From an uncultured Eubacteriales bacterium (GTDB lineage: Bacteria > Bacillota > Clostridia > Peptostreptococcales > Anaerovoracaceae), in contig CAJTYS010000016.1 in NCBI GenBank assembly GCA_910583765.1, forward strand, positions 1 through 64,000: 64,000 nt of DNA, in the 5' to 3' direction. This document shows, piece by piece, positions 9,064-16,822 of the stretch (positions are counted from its first letter, which is position 1; each line of letters opens with the position of its first letter). Both the position numbers and the translations under genes were made by a program. Below the pieces are notes generated by a model that saw nothing but the letters and a program-made list of their open reading frames with translations, was not told the DNA's origin and searched no databases.

Positions 9064-10752
9064 ATGAGAACGAAACAACAGAATACCAATAACAGGGGCG
9101 GCTCTCCGGTGAAAATCATTCCTCTGGGCGGTTTGAACGAAATTGGAAAAAATATGACAGTCCTAGAGTACAGAGAGGAAATCCTGATCATTGACTGTGG
9201 ATTATCCTTCCCAGACGATGACATGTTTGGGATCGACATGGTCATCCCAGATTTCGATTATTTGATCAAAAACCGGAAAAAGATCAAAGGCCTGGTCATC
9301 ACCCATGGTCACGAGGACCATATCGGTGCGGTGCCTTACCTCTTGAAAGTGCTCAATGTGCCTATCTACGGGACTCGTTTCCCGTTGGGCCTGATCGAAA
9401 ATAAACTAAAAGAGCACGGACTAAAAGCCAAGCTGCATCCTGTAAAGGCCGGACAGCGGTTCAAGCTGGGCTCCTTTGACGTGGAGACCCTGCGGATCAC
9501 CCATTCCATCGCAGATTCCATCTGCCTGTGCATCAACACGCCTGCGGGACGGATCTTCCACACTGGCGACTTTAAGATCGATTATACGCCGGTGGATGGG
9601 GAACCCCTGGATTTTGCCAGGTTAGCGGAACTGGGCTCCAAGGGCGTGATGCTGATGATGGCCGACAGTACCAATGCCACGAGAAAAGGGTACACGGCTT
9701 CGGAAAAAGTAGTGGGACGAACATTAGAAGACATTTTCCGAAGATCCCAGACCAGGATCATCATTGCCACCTTTTCCTCCAACGTCCACAGGCTGCAAAA
9801 GATCATCGACATCGCAGTGCTGTGCAAAAGGAAAGTGGCTGTCTCCGGCCGGAGCATGGTCAACGTCGTGGCTTTGGCCCAGGAGCTGGGGTATATCAAG
9901 ATTCCGGCCAATGTGCTGGTGGACATCAATAAGATCAAAAACATACCGGACAAAGATCTGGTGATCATCACCACAGGAAGCCAGGGAGAACCCATGTCCG
10001 CCCTTTCCCGCATGGCCACTTCCGACCACAAGGCAGTGAAGATTAAGAAAGGGGACATGGTGATCCTCTCATCCACGCCAGTGCCGGGAAATGAAAAGAC
10101 TGTTTCCAATGTGGTGAACAAACTCTTTGAAAAAGGCGCGGAAGTGATCTATTCGGATATCGCGGACATCCACGTTTCCGGCCATGCCTGCCAGGAAGAG
10201 CTGAAACTGATGCATTCCCTCATCCGGCCCCAGTACTTCATGCCGGTACACGGGGAATACAGGCACTTGAAAAAGCATTCGGAGATTGCCCAATCCCTGG
10301 GCATGCCGGAAAACAAGATCTTCATCCTCCAAAACGGGGATGAGCTGGATATTAATAAGCGCCAGGCAAAGATCGTCAAGAGCGTGGCCGAGGCGGAAGG
10401 CGTCATGGTGGACGGCCTAGGAGTTGGAGACGTGGGCAACATCGTGCTTCGAGACAGGCGGCTTCTTTCTGAGTCCGGCCTGATCATTGTCGTGGCGGCC
10501 ATTGACAGGGCCAACAGTCGGGTGGCTTCTGGTCCGGACATTATTTCCAGAGGATTCGTCTATGTGCGGGAAAATGAAAAACTCATTGACGAAGCCTGTG
10601 ACTTGGCAGAAGAGATCTTGGAAACCTGCTGTCAAAAGAACATCCGAGACTGGAACGCCATGAAAACAGCGGTCAGAGACGGCCTGAGGAAATTTATTTA
10701 TAACAAGACCATGAGAAGTCCGGTGATCCTGCCGATATTTTTGGAGGTATAA
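9064..10752 (+). CDS. rnj: Ribonuclease J
   Basis: Beta-CASP metallo-beta-lactamase RNase of 562 residues with 5'-exonuclease and endonuclease activity in mRNA decay and rRNA maturation. Metal ligands: THGHEDHIG near residues 80-87, HTGDFKID, and SGHACQEELK; the beta-CASP middle (ATFSSNVHRLQ, SGRSMVNV) and the C-terminal domain are complete. The 53 bases between leuS and this gene show no clear promoter; the ribosome site is weak. A second RNase J is not in the window. It lies 3 bases before a YlbF-family gene, which fits the link between YlbF/YmcA proteins and RNA processing in Bacillus. Confidence 0.95.
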   Translation: MRTKQQNTNNRGGSPVKIIPLGGLNEIGKNMTVLEYREEILIIDCGLSFPDDDMFGIDMVIPDFDYLIKNRKKIKGLVITHGHEDHIGAVPYLLKVLNVPIYGTRFPLGLIENKLKEHGLKAKLHPVKAGQRFKLGSFDVETLRITHSIADSICLCINTPAGRIFHTGDFKIDYTPVDGEPLDFARLAELGSKGVMLMMADSTNATRKGYTASEKVVGRTLEDIFRRSQTRIIIATFSSNVHRLQKIIDIAVLCKRKVAVSGRSMVNVVALAQELGYIKIPANVLVDINKIKNIPDKDLVIITTGSQGEPMSALSRMATSDHKAVKIKKGDMVILSSTPVPGNEKTVSNVVNKLFEKGAEVIYSDIADIHVSGHACQEELKLMHSLIRPQYFMPVHGEYRHLKKHSEIAQSLGMPENKIFILQNGDELDINKRQAKIVKSVAEAEGVMVDGLGVGDVGNIVLRDRRLLSESGLIIVVAAIDRANSRVASGPDIISRGFVYVRENEKLIDEACDLAEEILETCCQKNIRDWNAMKTAVRDGLRKFIYNKTMRSPVILPIFLEV

Positions 10753-10755
10753 AGA

Positions 10756-11118
10756 ATGAACGTATATGATGAAGCGCACAAACTGACACAGGCGATCCGA
10801 GAATCGGAAGAATACAAACAGCATCAGGCTGCCAAAGAAAAGGTCAAAGCGAATCCAGAGCTGGAAAAAAGTCTCAATGATTTTAAGGCCAAGCAGATTT
10901 CTCTGCAGGCCAGCCAGATGATGGGGCAGCAGGTGAACCAGGAGGCAATGGCCCAGATTCAGAGCCTTTATGGGATCTTGGCCCAGGATCCTTTAGCAGC
11001 GGAGTACTTGCAGTGTGAAATGCGGTTTTCTCTGATGATCAACGATGTGTATCAGATTTTGACAGAAGTGATCGACCTGGGAATCCCAGGCATGGGAGGC
11101 GCGGGCAATGGAAAATAA
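10756..11118 (+). CDS. YlbF-family protein
   Basis: Small helical protein of 120 residues with the YlbF/YmcA (Com_YlbF) pattern: NVYDEAHKLTQAIRESEEYK at the N-terminus, then ANPELEKSLNDFKAKQ and YLQCEMRFSLMINDVYQIL. In Bacillus, YlbF, YmcA and YaaT form the Y-complex that acts with RNase Y in mRNA maturation, affecting sporulation, competence and biofilm. Here the gene follows rnj by three bases, supporting an RNA-related role by context. I cannot tell whether it is the YlbF or YmcA orthologue. It overlaps the next gene by 11 bases. Confidence 0.85.
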   Translation: MNVYDEAHKLTQAIRESEEYKQHQAAKEKVKANPELEKSLNDFKAKQISLQASQMMGQQVNQEAMAQIQSLYGILAQDPLAAEYLQCEMRFSLMINDVYQILTEVIDLGIPGMGGAGNGK

Positions 11119-11806
11119 AATGGTGAAAACGCCGGAGCAGCTGCTAAACATCATGAAGGCGGAGGCCATGGGAGACGCCTGTTTTTCCCACATCCTGGAC
11201 TTTATGAAAGTGGGCATGACCGAACAGCAGGTAGCCGATGAGATTGAGCGTTTCCTGCTATCTTTAGGGGCGGAAGGTCTGTCCTTTCCCACGATCTGCG
11301 TTTCCGGCACCCGCACGGAATTTCCCCACGGAGAACCTTCGGACAAGGTCATTGAAGAAGGGGATCTGGTGACCATTGACATGGGAGCCATTGTCAACGG
11401 CTATTGCGGTGACATGACCAGAACCGTGGCCATGGGCCATGTGACGGACGAGCAGCGAAAGGTCTACGACATTGTGCTCCGTGCTCAACTGGCTGGCCTG
11501 GCGGCAGTGAAGACCGGAGCCAAGTGCTTTGACGTGGACAAAGTATGCAGAGACATCATCACAGAAGCAGGCTATGGCGAATATTACGTCCATGGGACGG
11601 GCCACGGCGTGGGCACGGAAGTCCACGAATCGCCCACCCTCAACGCCAAGAGCAAGGAGACGTTGGAGGAATTTATGCCTGTGACCATTGAACCGGGGAT
11701 CTATCTGCCGGGAAAATTCGGCGTGCGCATTGAGGACTTGGTGGTGGTCACGGATTTTGGCATCATCAATACCACAAGGTCAGAAAAAGAATTGATAATA
11801 TTGTAA
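11108..11806 (+). CDS. M24 metallopeptidase, catalytic domain only (aminopeptidase P-like)
   Basis: 232-residue pita-bread fold peptidase. All five metal ligands are visible: Asp in TIDMGA, Asp in GDMTR, His in GTGHGVG, Glu in IEPGIY and Glu in RIEDLV. The HGTGHGVGTEVHESP pattern is that of Xaa-Pro aminopeptidases (PepP/PepQ, Bacillus YqhT) more than of MetAP. Family members usually have about 350 residues with an N-terminal creatinase domain; this one begins straight at the catalytic domain, and the upstream YlbF gene leaves no room for the missing half. Its place just before efp matches yqhT-efp synteny. A role as a short dipeptidase or an unusual MetAP are both possible. Confidence 0.85.
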   Translation: MENKMVKTPEQLLNIMKAEAMGDACFSHILDFMKVGMTEQQVADEIERFLLSLGAEGLSFPTICVSGTRTEFPHGEPSDKVIEEGDLVTIDMGAIVNGYCGDMTRTVAMGHVTDEQRKVYDIVLRAQLAGLAAVKTGAKCFDVDKVCRDIITEAGYGEYYVHGTGHGVGTEVHESPTLNAKSKETLEEFMPVTIEPGIYLPGKFGVRIEDLVVVTDFGIINTTRSEKELIIL

Positions 11807-11825
11807 AAAGCTAGGATTTGATGTG

Positions 11826-11858
11826 AAACCTCGAGGATTGCGTTCTTCGAGGTTTTCC
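11826..11858 (+). terminator. Putative terminator after the M24 gene
   Basis: Nine-base perfect arms, AAACCTCGA at 11826-11834 and TCGAGGTTT at 11847-11855, with a 12-base loop and a short T run overlapping the right arm. It closes the long leftmost operon 20 bases after the M24 stop codon. The T tract is short, so strength is uncertain. Confidence 0.6.
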
Positions 11859-12036
11859 TATAAGAAAAGTTTATGTTATATGAACATGCAGGAAATATCA
11901 TTTACCATATGTTTTGTGAGTTATGTGGTCAGGATAGGCTGATTAGACAGGCAGGTTGTGGTGGACGTAATCTGGAAATGTTTTATGAGGTTGAAAAGTT
12001 TTACCGTTCAGAGGAAAAATATGCAGGCGAAAAGGA

Positions 12037-12078
12037 TTTTACCACCAAACAAGATTTTTTTTGGATTTGGTGGTAAAA
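12037..12078. repeat. Palindromic hairpin, copy 1
   Basis: Perfect 13-base arms TTTTACCACCAAA (12037-12049) and TTTGGTGGTAAAA (12066-12078) around a 16-base T-rich loop. Copy 2 lies 166 bases downstream and differs by one paired change in each arm. Could be a structured RNA element, a protein site, or part of a mobile repeat. Confidence 0.8.
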
Positions 12079-12202
12079 AATCAGGATAAAAATGACTTGA
12101 TTTAGATATTAAAGTAAAATAGTTATATATTTTTACAATTATGGAATGAAATCCGACTAAAAGAAGCTGATTTCTTCTTGAACTTGTAATGCTCATGTGA
12201 AA

Positions 12203-12244
12203 TTTTACCGCCAAATAAAATATTTTTCTCGTTTGGCGGTAAAA
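12203..12244. repeat. Palindromic hairpin, copy 2
   Basis: Perfect 13-base arms TTTTACCGCCAAA (12203-12215) and TTTGGCGGTAAAA (12232-12244), again with a 16-base loop. Relative to copy 1 the A-T pair at the seventh arm position has become G-C on both sides, a compensatory change that keeps the stem, while the loop is diverged. Confidence 0.8.
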
Positions 12245-12414
12245 CTTTTCAATTCTCCAAACTTCAAGCGTTTCCAAACGCTCTAACCTCTGAGTTCCCC
12301 GAGCATTTCAAGCATTTCCAAATCAAAGATTATACTGAGCCGCTTGATGAATCCGTTCTTGCTGGTATCGGCATGCTCTGAAACCTGATTTCCCTGGATC
12401 CCGCACATTAGGAC

Positions 12415-12443
12415 TTGGCAACTATGCAAAAATCTGTTATAAT
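12415..12443 (+). promoter_or_regulatory. Sigma-A promoter of efp
   Basis: TTGGCA at 12415-12420 and TATAAT at 12438-12443 with exactly 17 bases between, 46 bases before the efp start codon. A near-consensus vegetative promoter. Confidence 0.85.
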
Positions 12444-12489
12444 CGTGGCAGTTAAACGAGTCAAACAATAAAGAAAGGTCGAGATATTT

Positions 12490-13050
12490 ATGATTTACGC
12501 AGGTGATTTTAGAAAAGGTATTACATTTGAAATCAACGGAGATCCACATGTGATTTTGGACTTCCAGCATGTAAAGCCAGGCAAAGGCGCTGCTTTTGTA
12601 AGGACAAAGTACAAGAACATCCTCACTGGAGCCACTAGAGAAGAGGCCTTTAACCCAAATGACAAGTTCCCGAAGGCGCATATCGAAACAAAGAACATGC
12701 AGTACCTCTACAATGACGGAGAACTCTATTACTTCATGGATCCGGAATCCTATGATCAGATCCCGCTGCCATTAGAGCAGGTGGAGGACGCTATGAAATA
12801 TTTAAGGGAAAACGATGAGGCTACCATCAAATTCTACAAAGGAAACGCTTTCCTGGTAGAAGCGCCGAACTTCGTTGACCTGAAAGTCACGGAGACCGAG
12901 CCAGGGGTAAAAGGCGACACAGCCACCAATGTGACAAAAGCTGCTACTGTGGAAACCGGCGCGGTTGTTCAGGTTCCGATCTTTATCGAAGAAGGAGAAA
13001 CCATCCAGATCGACACTAGGAGCGGTGAATATCTGGGAAGATCTAAATAA
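12490..13050 (+). CDS. efp: Elongation factor P
   Basis: 186-residue EF-P, which enters the ribosomal E site and relieves stalling at proline runs. The three beta-barrel domains are complete; the tip loop is HVKPGKGAAFVRTK, with Lys at the position that is modified in other bacteria. The modifying enzyme is not obvious in this window. It has its own promoter and a strong terminator, so it is expressed alone, separate from the M24 gene that precedes it in the yqhT-efp order. Confidence 0.97.
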   Translation: MIYAGDFRKGITFEINGDPHVILDFQHVKPGKGAAFVRTKYKNILTGATREEAFNPNDKFPKAHIETKNMQYLYNDGELYYFMDPESYDQIPLPLEQVEDAMKYLRENDEATIKFYKGNAFLVEAPNFVDLKVTETEPGVKGDTATNVTKAATVETGAVVQVPIFIEEGETIQIDTRSGEYLGRSK

Positions 13051-13055
13051 GAGAC

Positions 13056-13126
13056 GGAGGCATTTTATTCTGGGCACTGGTCCTCGCTACGCTGCGGAGG
13101 TGTCCGCCATAAAATGCCTCCTTTTT
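13056..13126 (+). terminator. Rho-independent terminator of efp
   Basis: Perfect 13-base arms GGAGGCATTTTAT (13056-13068) and ATAAAATGCCTCC (13109-13121), followed by TTTTTACTTTTTT. The 40-base loop contains further short pairings. It lies five bases after the efp stop. Confidence 0.9.
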
Positions 13127-13177
13127 ACTTTTTTACTTTACTTTTCTGGTAAATGCTCTGCTGGTTTTGGTAGGCGT

Positions 13178-14560
13178 TTAAGCCTGCTGTTTTTCGCTTT
13201 CAGCCTGTTTCTTTTCAAAAAAATCGTCAATTTCTTTCTTCAGTTCTTCCGGCTTTGAATGTTTCAGCAAATAGCCCGCTGGTTTTAACGGCATGACCTT
13301 GATCATGCTTTCAGGATCGTTTTTGCCGGTCAGGAAAATAACGGAGATATCTGTAAAGGCTTCGTCCGAACGAATCATTTCCAAGGTCTGTTTTCCATCG
13401 CAAACAGGCATTTCATAGTCCAGCAGAATCAAATCAGGCCGATCCAAGGTAATGGCGCGGATCGCAGCCACGCCGGACTCAACCAACTCAATCTCATAAT
13501 CCTGCTCCAGCAGCTGTTTCATGCTTTGCCGCACGGTCATGGAATCATCCACGATCAGTATTTTTGGCTTTCGCGCCGCGTCCGCCTGCTGCTCTTCCCG
13601 CTTGGCAAGATATTTCTCAACTTGTGCCATGGCGTTTTCCACGCCAATTAGGGTTCCCACATCGTTTTGCGGCACATGAGGCGCGACCACACAATAAGAA
13701 AAATATCCTTCTCCCGTATCAAATAGCAGGCTGATCTGAAGGTTTTCCTTTTCAAAGGCCTTCTGGAACTGCTCGTAAGACAAGAGGTCTTCTTGTTTCA
13801 GCTCACAGGATGCCAGATCAGGGAACTGTTCCATAATGCGCCCCACAAATTGACGAGCCACATACCTGGAAGCATGGGTCAGCATAGTATCCAGTTTATT
13901 TGACTGGATTCCCATGATTTTCCCAACCGTGTTAATCAATAGCTTCTCCTCGAAGACCATAAAAACTTCGTGCCGTTTTTCTTCCTGGTCCATTCCATAG
14001 ACAAGGCGGTAATAGATCCCTTTTCCAAATTTTTCACCGCCATAAACATCGCTGATCATGCGGGATTCCAGATGGAACATATCAAAAACAAGCTGAATGA
14101 TCACCTTTTTCATGTCCGTAAGATCTTGGCCTGACAAAAGTTTTTTCCACTTTCTAGAACTCTTTCCGATGATGGAAAGGTCTTCGGTCAGCGTGTGTCC
14201 AATGAGCCACCCAGCACAAACTCCTAGAAAATGATCTACCGCGTCCGGGGAATACTGGGTCTGTTCCAATTCTTGTTCCAGTGCTGGAAGGGTATTTTCC
14301 CGAAATCCTGTATGTATCTGTCTGTGCTGCTCCAATCCATCATAACGGATGGATGACATATAGGCTTCTTCATCTTCAAAATGCTTCATGGCATGTGTTT
14401 TAAAGAATTTAATGCCCTCCTCGCAGATCCATTGGCTGTCTTTCTCTTCTTCTTTGAACGTAAAGATTTTATTAATGATCTGAAAAAGTCTCTGGTGTTC
14501 CTTATCGATTACGTCTACGCCGATCTTAAAATCCTCTCGCCATTCAAAATGAGTGTCCAT
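13178..14560 (-). CDS. Bacteriohemerythrin / CheX-like / response-receiver fusion protein
   Basis: 460 residues in three parts. (1) Residues 1-135: bacteriohemerythrin with the full di-iron ligand set, His22, His60-x3-Glu64, His79-x3-His83 and His122-x4-Asp127; such domains bind oxygen, NO or sense iron/redox state. (2) Residues about 150-310: a CheX/CheC-like phosphatase fold, recognised by the SDVYGGEKFGKG and VFMVFEEKLL pattern; the expected catalytic E-x3-N pair is not evident (the helix reads LTHASRYVARQFVG). (3) Residues about 328-445: receiver domain with the acidic pair in VDDS, phosphorylated Asp in LLDYEMP, and Thr in FLTGK. No DNA-binding output is present. AGGAGGAGG precedes the ATG. 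It is the only minus-strand gene in the first 43 kb, so it is separately controlled. An O2/redox-tuned chemotaxis-type regulator is an inference. Confidence 0.8.
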   Translation of the reverse strand: MDTHFEWREDFKIGVDVIDKEHQRLFQIINKIFTFKEEEKDSQWICEEGIKFFKTHAMKHFEDEEAYMSSIRYDGLEQHRQIHTGFRENTLPALEQELEQTQYSPDAVDHFLGVCAGWLIGHTLTEDLSIIGKSSRKWKKLLSGQDLTDMKKVIIQLVFDMFHLESRMISDVYGGEKFGKGIYYRLVYGMDQEEKRHEVFMVFEEKLLINTVGKIMGIQSNKLDTMLTHASRYVARQFVGRIMEQFPDLASCELKQEDLLSYEQFQKAFEKENLQISLLFDTGEGYFSYCVVAPHVPQNDVGTLIGVENAMAQVEKYLAKREEQQADAARKPKILIVDDSMTVRQSMKQLLEQDYEIELVESGVAAIRAITLDRPDLILLDYEMPVCDGKQTLEMIRSDEAFTDISVIFLTGKNDPESMIKVMPLKPAGYLLKHSKPEELKKEIDDFFEKKQAESEKQQA

Positions 14561-14983
14561 GTAACCTCCTCCTCTTCTGGGTCAAACGTTTACTTGTGAT
14601 ATGATTTTTTATGTTTCAAGGAAAATACCTTGCAAAGAGTCACCCTTTCTGGGGGACATGTGGAAATAGGAATCTTCGATGACTTCATTTCCACCTTTTT
14701 ATGAAAGTCCCTTTGCAGGGGACTGTTTAAAGAATATCGGTTTGGCAACAGAATCAACAGGAAAGGCTGTCAGTTCGGTTCCCTCGCCAACATGTATTAA
14801 AAACGTATATATTATACAATACTACACAGTGAAAATGCAATCTCAAGGAAGCCTTTTTTATTTATGTAGGAATTATGGCTCGCGATATTTCCGAATATCA
14901 ATAAAGTCCACCTTTGAAACAGAATCAGGGAAGCAGGCTTTATTCTGATTGTAAACATCACAAAGCAGAAATCTTCCAATCCC
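14561..14983. other. Divergent intergenic region, no gene seen
   Basis: About 420 AT-rich bases between the hemerythrin fusion gene and the mltG promoter. It must hold the leftward promoter of the fusion gene; TTGCAA at 14630-14635 with TAAAAA-like bases at 14606-14611 on the minus strand is a weak candidate. A small hairpin AGTCCC/GGGACT lies near 14706-14724. No ORF with a ribosome site or known family was found. Confidence 0.5.
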
Positions 14984-15012
14984 TTGACCCGCGGCAAAAC
15001 ATGCTGTAAAAT
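14984..15012 (+). promoter_or_regulatory. Sigma-A promoter of the mltG operon
   Basis: TTGACC at 14984-14989 and TAAAAT at 15007-15012 with 17 bases between, 93 bases before the mltG start. It would drive mltG, the methyltransferase, the U32 gene and possibly the CNNM gene. Confidence 0.8.
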
Positions 15013-15105
15013 AGAGGAAAAGTATCGCAAGATTTTAAACAATGCTCTGACACGTTGATGCAGAACACACACGGGAACAGACTAAGAAACGAGGGATAAG
15101 TCAAA

Positions 15106-16176
15106 ATGAGTGAGACAAAAGGAAATAAGAAGGGGAAGATCAAATTCATTGTCATTCTGCTGGCCGTGATCGCGGTCTTGCTGGCTGGAGGCCTTTTTTT
15201 CTATGTGCATGGGATCTCCGCCACGGATCCAAAGAGCAAAGAAGACGTGGTCATCACCATAGAAAACGGGACGGGCGCTCTACAGATTTTGAATCAGCTG
15301 GATGAGGCGGGTTTGGTGCAGAACAAATTCTGCGGCAAAGTCTATCTGAAAGTTTCATCGCCTGACAACATCCAGGCCAACACTTATGTGTTCAGCAAGG
15401 CCATGACTTTGACGGAAATGTTTGATGCCATGAACACGGCGGATCCCAATTATCTTTCTCGCTCCAAGATCACCATCATCGAAGGCAGCACCATCAAGCA
15501 GGCAGCGGAGGTCATTGCCAAGGAAACTGGTCTCTCTAAAAAGAATATCCTGGCAAAATGGTCAGATGCAGACTATTTAAAAGCGCTGATCGATGAATAC
15601 TGGTTTCTGACAGACGATATTTTGAACCCTGATTTGCTGTGTCCCCTGGAAGGATACCTGTATCCTGAGACTTATTTCTTTTCCTCAGAAGATCCAAACC
15701 TGGAAGAACTGACAGAGGCTATGCTGGACAAGATGGACCAGGAACTGACCCCGCTTAAGGATGACATCAAAAACAGCCTGAACATGACCATTCACGAATT
15801 TTTATCCTTTGCCTCTGTAGTAGAAGCAGAATCCCTCTTTGAAGCGGATCGGGCCAAGATTGCCGGCGTGTTCAAAAATCGGTTGGATAAAAACATGGCG
15901 CTGCAAAGCGATATCACAGTGCTTTATGCCACAGGCCAAAAGAAAGTCAATGTTTCCATCGCAGAAACAAAGACAGATTCCAAATACAACACTTACAAGT
16001 ACACAGGGCTTCCTGTAGGACCGGTCTGCGCGGTCCCGACCCGTACCATGAAAGCCTGCGTGGACTATGAGCCGAGCGATTACTTGTTCTTCTTTGCCAC
16101 CCAGGATGGAAAAGTATTGTATTCCAAGACTTACGCAGAACATCAGAAGATCGTGAATGAGAATAAATGGTATTAA
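15106..16176 (+). CDS. mltG: Endolytic murein transglycosylase MltG
   Basis: 356-residue YceG/MltG-family membrane-anchored enzyme that cuts nascent glycan strands and so sets their length. One transmembrane segment near residues 9-31, a LysM-like region next, then the catalytic domain with the general-acid Glu in SFASVVEAES (around residue 240). The C-terminal half carries the conserved KYNTYKYTGLPVGPVCAVP stretch. GAGGG precedes the ATG. It is the Bacillus yrrL orthologue and heads the same yrrL-yrrM-yrrO order seen in Bacillus. Confidence 0.93.
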   Translation: MSETKGNKKGKIKFIVILLAVIAVLLAGGLFFYVHGISATDPKSKEDVVITIENGTGALQILNQLDEAGLVQNKFCGKVYLKVSSPDNIQANTYVFSKAMTLTEMFDAMNTADPNYLSRSKITIIEGSTIKQAAEVIAKETGLSKKNILAKWSDADYLKALIDEYWFLTDDILNPDLLCPLEGYLYPETYFFSSEDPNLEELTEAMLDKMDQELTPLKDDIKNSLNMTIHEFLSFASVVEAESLFEADRAKIAGVFKNRLDKNMALQSDITVLYATGQKKVNVSIAETKTDSKYNTYKYTGLPVGPVCAVPTRTMKACVDYEPSDYLFFFATQDGKVLYSKTYAEHQKIVNENKWY

Positions 16177-16821
16177 ATGAATATTATAAATGAAAAAGTC
16201 ATAGCATATATAGAGGGATTGTATCAGCCAGTCAGCCCTGCCTTAGGAAAGCTGCGGGAGCAAGCGGAGGCAGAGCATGTGCCTATCATTTTGCGGGACA
16301 CAGAAGGCTTTCTCTTGAACCTGATCCGCATGAAGCGGCCAGCAGCTGTTTTGGAGATCGGCACGGCGGTGGGGTATTCCGCGGCTTGCATGGCATGGGC
16401 CTTTGAAGGCTGCCGGATCACTACCATTGAAGCGGATCCGCAGATGGCAGAAACAGCTGAAAAAAATCTGGAACGCTTAGGCCTTTCCAGCCGTGTCCAG
16501 GTTCTGACGGGCCAGGGGCAAGAAGTGCTGGACCGCTTGGATGGAAGCTTTGATTTTGTCTTTATTGACGCGGCAAAGAGCCATTACCGTAAATTTTGGG
16601 ACAAAGCCCTGCCTTTATGCGGGACTAGGGCTGTGATCGTCTGCGACAATGTGCTCATGAAAGCCATGACTGCCTCAGACGAGTATGATCCAAAGAAAAA
16701 ATATAAGACCAGCATACGCAACATGCGGGAGTTTCTCGCATATATTGCTGATACAGCAGATGCCCACACGTCGATCCTGCCTATTGGAGACGGGGTGTCC
16801 CTCAGTGTTTTGAAAGGATGA
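16177..16821 (+). CDS. trmR: O-methyltransferase, TrmR-like (tRNA 5-hydroxyuridine)
   Basis: 214-residue SAM-dependent methyltransferase of the COMT-like family: SAM motif VLEIGTAVGYSAACMA near residue 58, acidic TTIEADPQMAE, metal-binding FDFVFIDAAKSHY. In Bacillus the orthologue YrrM (TrmR) methylates 5-hydroxyuridine 34 of tRNA to 5-methoxyuridine. The neighbouring U32 gene, the family that makes the hydroxyuridine, strongly supports this role. The ATG directly follows the mltG stop codon and lacks a strong ribosome site, so translation is probably coupled. Confidence 0.85.
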   Translation: MNIINEKVIAYIEGLYQPVSPALGKLREQAEAEHVPIILRDTEGFLLNLIRMKRPAAVLEIGTAVGYSAACMAWAFEGCRITTIEADPQMAETAEKNLERLGLSSRVQVLTGQGQEVLDRLDGSFDFVFIDAAKSHYRKFWDKALPLCGTRAVIVCDNVLMKAMTASDEYDPKKKYKTSIRNMREFLAYIADTADAHTSILPIGDGVSLSVLKG

Positions 16822-16822
16822 C

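Larger units (their letters stand above)
11991..12252. repeat. 262-bp unit bounded by 16-bp inverted repeats (MITE-like)
   Basis: TTGAAAAGTTTTACCG at 11991-12006 is perfectly inverted at 12237-12252 (CGGTAAAACTTTTCAA). Between them lie two 42-base hairpins of the same design. This nested arrangement resembles a small non-autonomous mobile element or a REP-like repeat, but I see no target-site duplication at the edges and no transposase in the window. Confidence 0.6.
11859..12414. other. AT-rich gene-free region with nested palindromes
   Basis: About 550 bases with no convincing gene. The open frames here (67 residues on +, 89 on -) are built from palindrome sequence and have no ribosome site or recognisable family. 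The region holds the long inverted repeat and two internal hairpins listed separately, plus a short palindrome AGCGTTTCCAAACGCT at 12267-12282. Base composition is clearly more AT-rich than the flanking genes. Confidence 0.7.

Noticed and set aside
12037..12244. CRISPR array from the two hairpins
   Set aside because: Only two copies, 166 bases apart, each a long palindrome with variable loop; no regular spacers and no cas genes.
11873..12277. 67-residue plus-strand and 89-residue minus-strand frames before efp
   Set aside because: They run through the palindromic repeats, have weak or no ribosome sites and no recognisable domain.
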